A stretch of DNA of 64,000 nucleotides from Streptomyces sp. TLI_146 (GTDB lineage Bacteria > Actinomycetota > Actinomycetes > Streptomycetales > Streptomycetaceae), in contig NZ_PJMX01000001.1 of assembly GCF_002846415.1 (NCBI RefSeq), forward strand, positions 6,386,001 to 6,450,000, given 5' to 3'. The position numbers were made by a program, and so were the translations under genes. The notes under the pieces were generated by a model, which did no database searches, was not told the origin of the DNA, and worked only from the letters and a program-made list of their open reading frames with translations. Within the stretch, counting starts at the first letter, position 1; each line of letters opens with the position of its first letter. This document shows, piece after piece, positions 33,105-42,003 of the stretch.

Positions 33105-34625
33105 GTGACGAGTAGCTCGCGGTGGCGTCTGTGTTTCGTGAGACGCGACCTTGAGTGTCCGGAGTCTGCTCCACAGATTGTGCGGTTGTGGGGCGGTGTG
33201 GATGCCTGGCTGGACGAGGAGGGGCTGCCGGAAGGCCTGCCGTACTTGCTGTCGCCGCGGTTCGAGTACGACGTGGATCTGAACGCGTACTTCCGCCAGC
33301 CGCACGTGATGGTGGCGCCGTGGAACACCAACGCCAACCGGGGCCGGGCTTTGTGCGGGTTCCTGAACTTCCTGTGGTCTGCCCGGGGCGGCTGGTCGTG
33401 GCGTGATGCCCGCGAGGAAGATCACCTGGCCTACCACTCATGGCGTCGTGAGGATGAAGCCGGCCCTATGGTCGAAGGCGGGACGTGGTGCCAGGAGGTC
33501 AGCCACGTCAACCAGTTCTACGTCTGGGCGATGCGTCAGGGGCATGTTGCGGCCATGCCGATCCCGCAGCGGCCGCGAAGGCCCGGACCGGCGGGGGTGA
33601 TGCGGCGGGGGTCACCGGTGCTGGACACGGTTCCGGCGACGTTCGCGCACGACGAGCGCGACCAAAGGATCGAATGGCTGCCGCCGACGTCCTATCGGCT
33701 TTGGCGGGATGTCGGGCTGCGGGGGTTCGGGCCGGATGGGCTGCTGGATTCCTCGTTCAGGGGCCGGTGGGCGTCGCGGAACGCGTTGTTCTCCGACACG
33801 CTGGTGCGGACGGGGATGCGGCTGTCGGAGCAAGCCCACATCACCGTTCCGGAGGTTCCGCTGCCCTCGGCGCTCCCGGGCTACCGCCGGTTCTGGCTGC
33901 CGGGCGTGATCGCCAAGTACTTCTCCGCCCGCTGGATCTACCTGCCCGGCTCGCTGGTGCGGGAGGCAGCTTTCTACATCGCGGTCGACCGGGCCGAAGT
34001 GGTGGCCGAGGCGAGGACGGCCGGCCGCTATGACCGCATTCGTCGTCCGCTGGTGATCGCCGACCTGTCCCGGCCGGACGTGGTGCACACCGTCGGTCAG
34101 GCCGGGCGGCGGCTGAAGCTGAAACAGCTCAAGGACGTTCAGCGGCGTCGGCTGATGATGGAGACCGAACACGGACTGGAACCGGCGATGCTCTGGCTGG
34201 GCGAGCACGGCATGCCGATGACGGCGTCGGGCTGGAAGTCGGTGTTCACCACGGCCAACCAGCGCTGTTCCCGGCTTGGGGTGAGCCTGGCGGTCCACGC
34301 GCATCTGCTGCGGCACACCTTCGCGGTGATCACGCTGGAACAGCTCCAGCGCGGTCACATCGCCCAGCTCGCGGAGATGAACGAGGCTCAGCGGGGCCAC
34401 TACGTGAGGGTGTTCGGCGATCCGCTGGACTGGGTCAGGCGCCGGCTCGGGCATAAGACGATCTTGTCGACGCTGATCTATCTGCATGCCCTTCAGGAGC
34501 TGGAGATGGAGACGCGGATGGCGCTGGTCCCGGACACCTGGGAGGACGTCCGGGACGGTCCTCTGGCCGACATCGGCGACGACACCGTTGCCCCGACAGG
34601 CATGGACGAGGCGGTGGTGGCATGA
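33105..34625 (+). CDS. Tyrosine recombinase, first gene of the transposition operon
   Basis: A 506-residue protein from the GTG at 33105. Catalytic landmarks of tyrosine recombinases are visible: the first arginine in LVRTGMRLSEQAHI at about 233-245, the HxxR box in HAHLLRHTFAVI at about 398-410, and LGHKTILSTLIYLH near 445-458 with the probable nucleophilic tyrosine. It therefore cuts and joins DNA strands via a phosphotyrosine. The stop overlaps the next ATG by four bases. It is comparable to TnpA of Tn554-type elements in order, though larger. It lies about 55 bases inside the left junction with yifB. Confidence 0.88.
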   Translation: MTSSSRWRLCFVRRDLECPESAPQIVRLWGGVDAWLDEEGLPEGLPYLLSPRFEYDVDLNAYFRQPHVMVAPWNTNANRGRALCGFLNFLWSARGGWSWRDAREEDHLAYHSWRREDEAGPMVEGGTWCQEVSHVNQFYVWAMRQGHVAAMPIPQRPRRPGPAGVMRRGSPVLDTVPATFAHDERDQRIEWLPPTSYRLWRDVGLRGFGPDGLLDSSFRGRWASRNALFSDTLVRTGMRLSEQAHITVPEVPLPSALPGYRRFWLPGVIAKYFSARWIYLPGSLVREAAFYIAVDRAEVVAEARTAGRYDRIRRPLVIADLSRPDVVHTVGQAGRRLKLKQLKDVQRRRLMMETEHGLEPAMLWLGEHGMPMTASGWKSVFTTANQRCSRLGVSLAVHAHLLRHTFAVITLEQLQRGHIAQLAEMNEAQRGHYVRVFGDPLDWVRRRLGHKTILSTLIYLHALQELEMETRMALVPDTWEDVRDGPLADIGDDTVAPTGMDEAVVA

Positions 34626-36438
34626 AGCGGTCGGGCAGGGGCAGCACCGGACCGGGCCGACAAGCCGCTGTCCCTGAGGGGCTCTACGAGCCGGACCCTG
34701 CGGTGGTGGCGTCTCCGGACGGCCTGCTGGTGCCGTTTCGGGGTGATGACGGCCGGGAGGGCGTCTTCGACATCGGCCAGACGCCGTTGCCGGGCTGGCA
34801 CGAGGACCTGGCCACGGCCTGGGCTGCCCGCTGCGGGCCGGCCGGCACGGTCAGGACACTCGCGTCGGCCCGGACCGCCTTCTATGCGATCGAACGCGTG
34901 CTGGGTTTCCTCGCGGCTCTGTCCGATGCCCCGGCTACGGTCGACGGTTTGCGGGTGGGCATGCTGGAGGACTTCCACCGGCTCCGCACCGAGGGCGGCA
35001 AGATCTGCGGGGATCTGCATGTCGTCAACCAGCTGCTGGGCACCTCCCCCTTGAAAGAGAAGATCGATCCGGACGTTGCGGACTTCATCCAGCGCCGTTT
35101 TCCCCGGCAGAAGTGGGCCGGATCCGGCAGCGGCTACAGCGAGGGTGAGCTTGCCCGGCTGCTGGCCGCGGTCCGGGCGGACACCGCGGCGGTCCGCCGC
35201 CGCATCGAGGCGGGGGAGAGACTGCTGGCCCAGGCGAGAGCGGGGCAGATGCCCGAGGGCCAGGCGGAACTGGGCAGGCGGCTGATCGGCATGGCCGAGA
35301 CCGGCACGGTCCCCTGGCCGGCGGAGGACGGCCGGTATTTGTGGAAGACACGGGTCCGGCTGGCGGGCCATCTGTTCATCACTCTCCGGGACCTGGCGCC
35401 GCTGCTGCTGCTGATGGTCGCCCTGAGCGAACGCAACATCGAGTCGGTCAAGGAGCTGACTGCCCGCCACCGGATCCTGGAGGGCAAGGCGGTCGAGGTT
35501 GAGTTGATCAAACGCCGTCGTGGTCGGGGCAAGTGGTTCGAGACGGTCACCTGGGAGATCGGGGCCGAGGGACGCGAACTGCACACCCCGGGCGGCCTCT
35601 ATCTGCTGCTGCACCGGCTGACGGCCCGGTCGCGGTCGTTCGCCGGGGGAGACCAGCTGCTGACCATCTGGGCGAACGGCAACCGCCGGGGGCCGAGGTG
35701 GGCCCGGGCGAGCACTACGGGCCGTTCGTGAAGTCCCTGGCCCCGGGCTTGCTGAACCTGGCGAACTGGAACCGGGGCCGGCGCCAGCCGGTCCTGGCCG
35801 ACGCACCGCCCGATACTGAGGCGCCCTTGTTGCAGGTCACCGCTCAGCGGCTTCGCACGAGCATGGAAGCCCGGCGGACGAAGAAGATGGGCGGGCATCT
35901 GCCGTCCGCTGCCCGCTCGAACACCTTCCCGGTGCTGTTCAAGGACTACCTGCGGGGCGATATGACGATCCGCGAATGGGCTGACGACGTCATCGGTGAG
36001 GCACTGGCGGATGCCGAACGCTCCGCGCTCGACGCCCACCGGCGGGCCCTTGAGGAGGCGGGCGGCGGTCTGACCGTCCGGCCCGGGCGGCTCCAGGGTC
36101 CGGCGGCAGCCGGACCCTGGAGCGGATGCCGTGATCCGAAGGACCACCCGGTGACCCGTCAGCCCTGCACCGCATCGCTCCTGTCCTGCTTCTCCTGCGG
36201 GAACTGCATGATCACCGAAGGACACCTGCCCCGGCTGCTGGGGCTGATGAAGTCGCTGATCGAGCGTCGGCAGCGGCTGAGCGAACAGGTCTGGTGGGCC
36301 CGCTATGGGCAGGCATGGGCGGCGATCCGCCACGACATCCTGACCCGGTTCTCGCCCGAGCAGGTCGCCGCCGCCCGCGAGCAGATCCCCGACGACTCGC
36401 TCCTGGACTGGGCCGAAGATCCTTGGGAGGTCCCGTGA
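34622..36438 (+). pseudogene. Second recombinase of the operon, frame changed by one base
   Basis: Two frames together give one protein of about 605 residues. The first (34622-35731) contains LLLMVALSERNIESVKELTA and runs to about 35690. After the GGGGG run at 35688-35692 the similarity to integrase C-terminal parts continues one frame back: GEHYGPFVKSLAPGLLNLAN, then a cysteine cluster CTASLLSCFSCGNCMITEGH. The combined length is one base short of a whole number of codons, so either a G was lost (pseudogene or read error) or ribosomes slip back one base at CGG-GGG. The end overlaps the next GTG. The intact neighbours argue that the operon could still work if slippage occurs. Confidence 0.75.
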
Positions 36439-38537
36439 CCGTCGCCGTCGCCGCGGTCCCGCCGCACGCTGATGCTCTGCACGAGGTGTTCGTGCTGCAC
36501 GACAGGCCCCTGCGGCCGGGCACGGAGCTGGCTGGCACCTCCCGGTTCACGGATCCGGTCTGGCTGCTGAACCCGGCCGACCACCAGCGGCACCGACGGT
36601 CCTTGATCTTGAACTTCCCGAAGATCCCGGCTCCCTACCGGCCGCTGGTGAAGGAGCTTTACTACGGCCTGTTGTCGGGCCCGCTGCCGCCGGGGGAGAC
36701 CCGTCCGGGCCTCGCCACCTTGCATGCAGCCCTCGGCGAAGTCCACCAGTTCCTGCTCTGGCTGGCCAAGGCCAAGCAAGCCCGGTCGATCACGTCGCTG
36801 ACCGGGGCGGATCTGGACGACTACCAGCGGCACCTGCTGACCCGGCCGAGGACGAGCTATTCGCAACGAGTCAAGGCACGGGCAGCGGTCCGCTACTTCT
36901 GGCGCTGGCGTCACAGCATGCGCGAGGCGGGCCGGCTGGCCTTCGACCCGGGCCACATGGACAGCTGGGGGGAGCCGGTCCGCCGCGGCCGCACCGAGAA
37001 CGCTCACTCCCGGATCCCTGAGGAGGTGTTGGGTCCGCTGCTGGCTTGGTCGCTGCGGTTCGTCGACGAGTTCGCCGACGATATCCTGGCCGGTGACCGG
37101 CGCTGGCAGAAACGGCGTCGCAGGGACGGCCCCAAGGCCCTGGGCACCGGGAGCGGCCCGAAAAACCTCGGTTACCGGCTCCAGAGACTCCTCGACGAGC
37201 ATGTCTCGGCCGGCCGGCCGCTGCCCGGCACCCAGGGGAACTACTCGTTATATGCCCTGGCCGAGGACCTAAACTGCCATCCCTCCAGCCTCTACTCCTA
37301 CCGGGCTCAGGTCGAGGAGGCATTCGCCCGGGTCGGTGCAGGCGACGTCCTGACGTTCTCCGGTCCCATCACCGCCGTCCTGGAGGGCCGGCCATGGATC
37401 GACGCCGTCACCCGCCGACCTGATCATCCGCACAGCGTCGCGGTGCTGGGACGGCTGTTGCAGTCCGCCTGCTACATCGTGATCGCCTATCTGTCAGGCA
37501 TGCGGGACAGCGAGATCAAGCACCTGCGGCGCGACAGCCTCAGCGTCGAGATCGACGACCAGGGCACCGCCTATCGATGGCGGCTGGCCAGCCTGGCGTT
37601 CAAGGGCGCCGACGATGTCGAAGGAGTCCCGGCCGTCTGGCTGGTCGGGGCACCGGTCGCCCGGGCAATCAAGGTCATGGAACGGCTCCAACCCACGAGG
37701 CAGGACATGCTGTTCGCCGCCCTGCTGCACAGCGCGGGCAAGAAACACGCCGAGCGCATTGCCGCGGGCGGGGTGATGGCGAACTCCACGACCAACAGCA
37801 ACCTCAACCAGTTCATCGGCTGGATCAACCAGTACTGCACCGACCACGGCAGGACCGACGGCATCCCGGACGTCGACGGCCGGCCCTGGAAGCTCACGAC
37901 GAGCCAGTTCCGCCGCACTCTGGCCTGGTTCATCGCCCGTCGCCCGGGCGGGACGATTGCCGGAGCCTTGCACTACAAGCACCAGAGCATCCAGATGTTC
38001 GAGGGCTACGCGGGCACCAGTGACTCCGGCTTCCGGGCCGAGGTCGAAAGTGAACAAGCACTGGCCCGCGGCGAACACCTGCTGGCCATGGTCGACGCCC
38101 ACGAACACCGTCAGATAGAGGGGCCAGCCGCCGCGGAGGCAGCCCGCCGCCTGGAGACCCTGGGCCGACGGGCCAGCTTCACCGGCCAGGTCGTCCTCGA
38201 CCCGGCCCGCCTGAAACGGATCATGCGCAAGCACGACCCGGCCGTCTATCCGGGCACGTTCATCACTTGTGTCCACGACCCGGCGAAAGCCCTCTGCGAG
38301 AAGGCACGGACCACCGCCGCCGAAGGACTACCCGAACACGGCGGCTGCCAGCCCCTGGCCTGCCAGAACGTCGCCCTCACCCCGGCCAACCGGGAGCAGT
38401 GGCAGGCCGAACTCTCCGAGATCACCAGCCGCCTCGCAGCCCCGCTGCCGCCCCCGCCACTGCTGGAGACACGCCTGCGTCACCGCCGGGACGAGATCGC
38501 CCGGTTCCTCGACCGCACCGCCGAGGAGGAAACGTGA
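36435..38537 (+). CDS. Tyrosine recombinase, third gene of the operon
   Basis: A 700-residue protein beginning at the GTG at 36435, which overlaps the preceding stop as GTGA. The open frame further left overlaps the second recombinase and is not used. Landmarks are IAYLSGMRDSEIKHLRRDSL at about 349-368 with the first catalytic arginine, TTSQFRRTLAWFIARRPG at about 489-506, and LHYKHQSIQMFEGYAGTS at about 512-529 with a histidine and the likely tyrosine. The C-terminal part has a cysteine/histidine-rich patch (CVHDPAKALCEKA, GGCQPLACQNVAL) that may bind zinc. The protein acts with the other two recombinases in transposition. Confidence 0.85.
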   Translation: MTVAVAAVPPHADALHEVFVLHDRPLRPGTELAGTSRFTDPVWLLNPADHQRHRRSLILNFPKIPAPYRPLVKELYYGLLSGPLPPGETRPGLATLHAALGEVHQFLLWLAKAKQARSITSLTGADLDDYQRHLLTRPRTSYSQRVKARAAVRYFWRWRHSMREAGRLAFDPGHMDSWGEPVRRGRTENAHSRIPEEVLGPLLAWSLRFVDEFADDILAGDRRWQKRRRRDGPKALGTGSGPKNLGYRLQRLLDEHVSAGRPLPGTQGNYSLYALAEDLNCHPSSLYSYRAQVEEAFARVGAGDVLTFSGPITAVLEGRPWIDAVTRRPDHPHSVAVLGRLLQSACYIVIAYLSGMRDSEIKHLRRDSLSVEIDDQGTAYRWRLASLAFKGADDVEGVPAVWLVGAPVARAIKVMERLQPTRQDMLFAALLHSAGKKHAERIAAGGVMANSTTNSNLNQFIGWINQYCTDHGRTDGIPDVDGRPWKLTTSQFRRTLAWFIARRPGGTIAGALHYKHQSIQMFEGYAGTSDSGFRAEVESEQALARGEHLLAMVDAHEHRQIEGPAAAEAARRLETLGRRASFTGQVVLDPARLKRIMRKHDPAVYPGTFITCVHDPAKALCEKARTTAAEGLPEHGGCQPLACQNVALTPANREQWQAELSEITSRLAAPLPPPPLLETRLRHRRDEIARFLDRTAEEET

Positions 38538-38950
38538 GCAGGAACGACCTGCCCAGCCCCACACGCGTCGACCAAGCCCTCGACGAACTGCTGAACACCT
38601 GCCGAAGCAGCGGCAGACAGCCCTCCGTCCTGGACCTGGCCCGCCGGTTCGGCCTGTCCAACACCACCTTCCGCCGCAACTTCCCTGAAGTCGTCAGCAA
38701 GATCGCCGCCGCCCGCCGACCGCAGGAAGCGCCGGTCGCCCCCGAGGGGCCCAGCCCGAACGACCGGCTCATTGCCCGCAACGCGAAACTCCGACGCGCC
38801 AACCGGGAACTGACCGCGACCGTGAACCTGGCAGTCGCCCAGATCCACCGGCTGTCGGTCGAAAATCGCCAGATGCGGGCCGAGCTCGAAGCGGCCACCG
38901 GCGTCACTCATCTCTCCGACCACATCCCGAGCCGCCGAACACCTCAGTAG
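38534..38950 (+). CDS. Small transposition accessory protein (TnpC/DUF6262-like)
   Basis: A 138-residue protein; the GTG start overlaps the preceding stop by four bases, with GAGGAGGAAA upstream. A helix-turn-helix-like segment (QPSVLDLARRFGLSNTTFRRN) is followed by a coiled coil (ARNAKLRRANRELTATVNLA, then RLSVENRQMRAELEAATG). This combination of HTH plus coiled coil encoded after the recombinases is typical of the fourth gene in such operons, and a similar protein is encoded at 57418-57933. It probably assists target binding or regulation. Confidence 0.75.
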   Translation: MSRNDLPSPTRVDQALDELLNTCRSSGRQPSVLDLARRFGLSNTTFRRNFPEVVSKIAAARRPQEAPVAPEGPSPNDRLIARNAKLRRANRELTATVNLAVAQIHRLSVENRQMRAELEAATGVTHLSDHIPSRRTPQ

Positions 38951-39593
38951 ATGCGGCTTTGCGAGGTTCTTGGACGAGGACTACACCTCGTCTTGGTGCA
39001 CATCAGCGGACCGCCGCCGAGGCGACGCATGAGTGGCACGTTCAGACATCGCGGCTAAAAATGACTATGTAGATGGCTCCCATGTCGAAAGGGTCGTTCC
39101 TCCCTCGAGCGGAGGATGCACATGGCCGATCACGATGCGCAGTCATGGCGAGAGCGACGGAGCCGACGGTGGGCGGTTCCGGAACGCTCCGGGATGCCTG
39201 ATGCTCGGAGCACGATGGGCTGTGTCGCTGCCCGTTCCTCGCCGGCTTCTCCCTGACTGCTGCTGTTGTGACCCTGTCCCTCAAGACGGCTGTCTCGCCC
39301 TGGCACGAGTGGGCCACCGCCGCTTCTCTGGGGGATGGAGCCTGTGGCGAACCGACGCTCAGGTAAAACATGCAGCTCAGCGGTTATATGAGGGAGTCTA
39401 GGCACTGCAACAGCTGTGGTGCTATCCCTGGATTGGGTGATCCAGGCAGGGGCCTGCCCGCATGGTCCCGGATTGGCGGCACCACGCGGGCTTGCGGAGG
39501 CCAGGCGCCGTCTCCGGCGTGAAGCGAAGGTGACATATTCGAACTGACATGCGATGATGGCTCGGGTTTCAAAAACAGCGCCTCGATTGAGGT
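38951..39593. other. Gene-free stretch
   Basis: Nothing supports a gene on either strand. It separates the transposition operon from the ImmA-kinase cassette and should contain the promoter of the latter. The bases just before 39594 are AT-richer than the rest. Confidence 0.4.
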
Positions 39594-40274
39594 ATGGTTT
39601 TTGAAACTCACGGTTGCCTGGAGGGGGCTTTGCAGAACCTGGATCCGGAGCAGTGCAGGCAGCGGCTCGCGCAGCTCGACTTTTCGACGGACTTGTTCCA
39701 CGGGGCACTCGACCTGGCGGCTGCTGACGTCCGCACGTGTACCGACTTCGACGCGCCGGCGATGCGCGGCTTCATGTTCTGGAGCCGTACGAACCGGTAT
39801 CTCGCCGAAGCCCTCGATCCGGAAGGGTGGGGGCGCACCTCCCGCGACAGCATCCTCCGGATGATCCACCCCAGCGTCAGCCACGCGGTCACCGCGATCA
39901 GCGCCAAGGGTGGCGTGGGTGACCTCAACGCGCGCGTGCGGTCGAAGAACCCGAAGGGTCCCGCGATGGCGCGCTTGGTGGAGAAAAACGGCCAGTTCGC
40001 ATTCATGAGTCACGACGAAGTGCTCTACGGTCGGGAGCTTGATCAGATCCCGACGTGGTGCCTGCTGTACAAGTGGGACGAGGGAGTGATCAGCGCCGAG
40101 CTGTCTCTGCCGATCAAGATGAACGGGAAGGTCATCGACGAGTGGCAGGAACGCATCCCGCTGGTCCTTCCGGATCTTAATGACCCGGGCGCGGACATCG
40201 GGCTGCTGGACGACCCGAGTGACGGCGACGGACCGGATGTCGTGGTGGAGCTGTTGGGGGGCTGGCCGAGTTGA
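39594..40274 (+). CDS. Unknown protein, first gene of the ImmA-kinase cassette
   Basis: A 226-residue acidic protein starting at the ATG at 39594. It has an alpha/beta appearance with aromatic-rich blocks (FDAPAMRGFMFWSRTNRYLAE, then DQIPTWCLLYKWDEGVISAE) and an acidic C-terminal tail (LDDPSDGDGPDVVVEL). No membrane segment, metal motif or nucleotide motif is visible. The XRE-ImmA gene follows after 28 bases. In phage and element regulation ImmA-type peptidases cleave a repressor or antirepressor; this protein could be its substrate or effector, but that is inference from position. Confidence 0.65.
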   Translation: MVFETHGCLEGALQNLDPEQCRQRLAQLDFSTDLFHGALDLAAADVRTCTDFDAPAMRGFMFWSRTNRYLAEALDPEGWGRTSRDSILRMIHPSVSHAVTAISAKGGVGDLNARVRSKNPKGPAMARLVEKNGQFAFMSHDEVLYGRELDQIPTWCLLYKWDEGVISAELSLPIKMNGKVIDEWQERIPLVLPDLNDPGADIGLLDDPSDGDGPDVVVELLGGWPS

Positions 40275-40302
40275 CGTGAGACTGAGTGGGAGCTGAGGGA
40301 AC

Positions 40303-41394
40303 GTGTTCACCCCTGAACGGTTGGTCCTGGCGCGCAGACGGCGGCGTATGACGCTGGCGGAACTGGCTCGCACCTCGGGGTATTCGGCGCAGAGCATCAC
40401 TGCGTTCGAGAACCACCGAAAGGTTCCCTCACCGGAGACGCTGTCCGCGCTCGCGGCAGCCCTTCACTACCCGGTCTCCTTCTTCTCCGCGCCCCGGCCC
40501 GCGGAGCTGCAGCTGGACTCCGTGAGTTTCAGAGCGCCGTCGAAGATGACGGCGACGGAACGCGACAGCGCTCTGAGCTCGGGAGCCATCGCCGTGGCTC
40601 TCAATATCTGGCTTGAGGGCCTGTTCAAACTGCCCCGGCCCGACTTGCCCACCTATCCTCACTTGGATCCCGAGGCAGCGGCCGAACAGGTGCGGGCCGC
40701 TTGGGGGCTGGGGGAAGCCCCGGTCCCGAACACCGTGCATCTGCTGGAGGCACACGGAGTGCGGGTGTTCTCCCTGCCGTCGGACTGCCTGGACATCGAC
40801 GCGTTCTCCACCATCAACACGGGCACCCCGTACGTCTTTTTGAACACCCGTAAGACCGGTGAACGCGGCCGGTTCGACGCCGCCCACGAACTGGGACATC
40901 TTGTGCTGCATTGCGAGCACCGCATCCCCCACGGCAGGGACTCGGAGGGAGAGGCGAACGATTTCGCTTCTGCCTTCCTGATGCCGCGCGCGGGCATCCT
41001 CGCGCAGCGACTCCACAACGCTTCCCCCGAGCGGATACTGAGCGCCAAACGCCGGTGGGGCGTCTCCGCGATGGCCCTGACCTACCGCTTGCGCAAACTC
41101 GAGCTGCTGTCCGAGTGGCGCTACAGCCAGACCATGAAGGAGCTGGCCCGCCGCGGCTACCGCAAAGCGGAGCCCGACTCCTCGATGGTCCGCGAAAGCA
41201 GCCAACTGCTGTCCAAGGTGTTCGACGTGCTGCGGGATCCGCTGAAGAAGTCTCCGTCGGACGTGGCGGCGGAGCTGGACATCTACGTCCCGGAGCTCAA
41301 TGAGTATGTGTTCGGCTTGGTCCCGGTCGCGGTCGAGGGCGGTGGGCAGCAGTCTGCACCCGCGCGCCCGCAACTGCGGCTCGTCAAACGATAG
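40303..41394 (+). CDS. XRE-family regulator fused to ImmA/IrrE metallopeptidase
   Basis: A 363-residue protein. Residues about 5-62 form a helix-turn-helix (LARRRRRMTLAELARTSGYS, ITAFENHRKVPSPETLSAL). The peptidase domain has the zinc motif HELGHLVLH near 195-203 and the downstream glutamate in SEGEANDFASAFLMP near 215-229. The C-terminal 80 residues are helical. Proteins of this class bind DNA and cleave a partner on signals such as DNA damage or infection. It is the second gene of a rightward cassette with a RuvC-like-fold protein and a kinase, and may act as the cassette's switch. Confidence 0.88.
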   Translation: MFTPERLVLARRRRRMTLAELARTSGYSAQSITAFENHRKVPSPETLSALAAALHYPVSFFSAPRPAELQLDSVSFRAPSKMTATERDSALSSGAIAVALNIWLEGLFKLPRPDLPTYPHLDPEAAAEQVRAAWGLGEAPVPNTVHLLEAHGVRVFSLPSDCLDIDAFSTINTGTPYVFLNTRKTGERGRFDAAHELGHLVLHCEHRIPHGRDSEGEANDFASAFLMPRAGILAQRLHNASPERILSAKRRWGVSAMALTYRLRKLELLSEWRYSQTMKELARRGYRKAEPDSSMVRESSQLLSKVFDVLRDPLKKSPSDVAAELDIYVPELNEYVFGLVPVAVEGGGQQSAPARPQLRLVKR

Positions 41395-41484
41395 GTGGCG
41401 CGGTTGACCACCGCGCTCTGCGCGTCCTTGGGCGCACTTTTCTGATGGGCCGGCGCCCCTTCCTCCTCTCGAAAGACGTGACTT

Positions 41485-41970
41485 GTGAAGGTTCTCGGTG
41501 TTGCCGTCTCCTCCGGCGTACTGCACTTCGGAGCACTCGATGTCCCGCAGGGCGCCACTGCTGCTGTGCTGGCTGGCGCTCCCGCGCGCTTGGTTCCCGC
41601 CGTCGGCCTGTCGGGGGCCGAGCGGCTGGCTGACACGTTCGACAGGATCACCCAGGATCTGCGCATCCTCGCTCCCGACGCCGTGGTCCTCGTGGGGACG
41701 CGTAAGCACGGCAACTGGACGTACAAGGAGGCGACGGAGCGCATCTCCCTGATCTCGGCGCTGATGCTCTCGTGCGCCCAGCAGAACGTGCTCTACAAGG
41801 AGTTGAAGACAGAACAGATCGGCCGGGTCGTCGGTATCCCCCCAGCTTCCCTGGGCACCTTCAGTCACGAGACAATCGGGCTGACACAACGGCCGCCATA
41901 CTGGAACGCGGGGCGAGGAGCCGCTTTCGCCGCCGCCCTGGCCTACGTCACCGACGGGTCCGAGAACTAG
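41485..41970 (+). CDS. RuvC/RNase H-like-fold protein, catalytic residues not evident
   Basis: A 161-residue protein from the GTG at 41485. The opening MKVLGVAVSSGVLHFGALDV, the central LAPDAVVLVGTRKHGNWTYK, the helix ATERISLISALMLSCAQQNV and the end RGAAFAAALAYVTDG follow the strand-helix order of small RuvC-like proteins. However, the aspartate expected in the first strand (GxD) and the glutamate expected after the second (VVVE) are replaced by alanine/serine and glycine. It may be a non-catalytic relative or scaffold. It lies between the ImmA gene (90 bases) and the kinase gene (33 bases). Confidence 0.5.
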   Translation: MKVLGVAVSSGVLHFGALDVPQGATAAVLAGAPARLVPAVGLSGAERLADTFDRITQDLRILAPDAVVLVGTRKHGNWTYKEATERISLISALMLSCAQQNVLYKELKTEQIGRVVGIPPASLGTFSHETIGLTQRPPYWNAGRGAAFAAALAYVTDGSEN

Positions 41971-42003
41971 CGCGCCGCAACGCGTTGACGAAGGAGACCG
42001 CGC

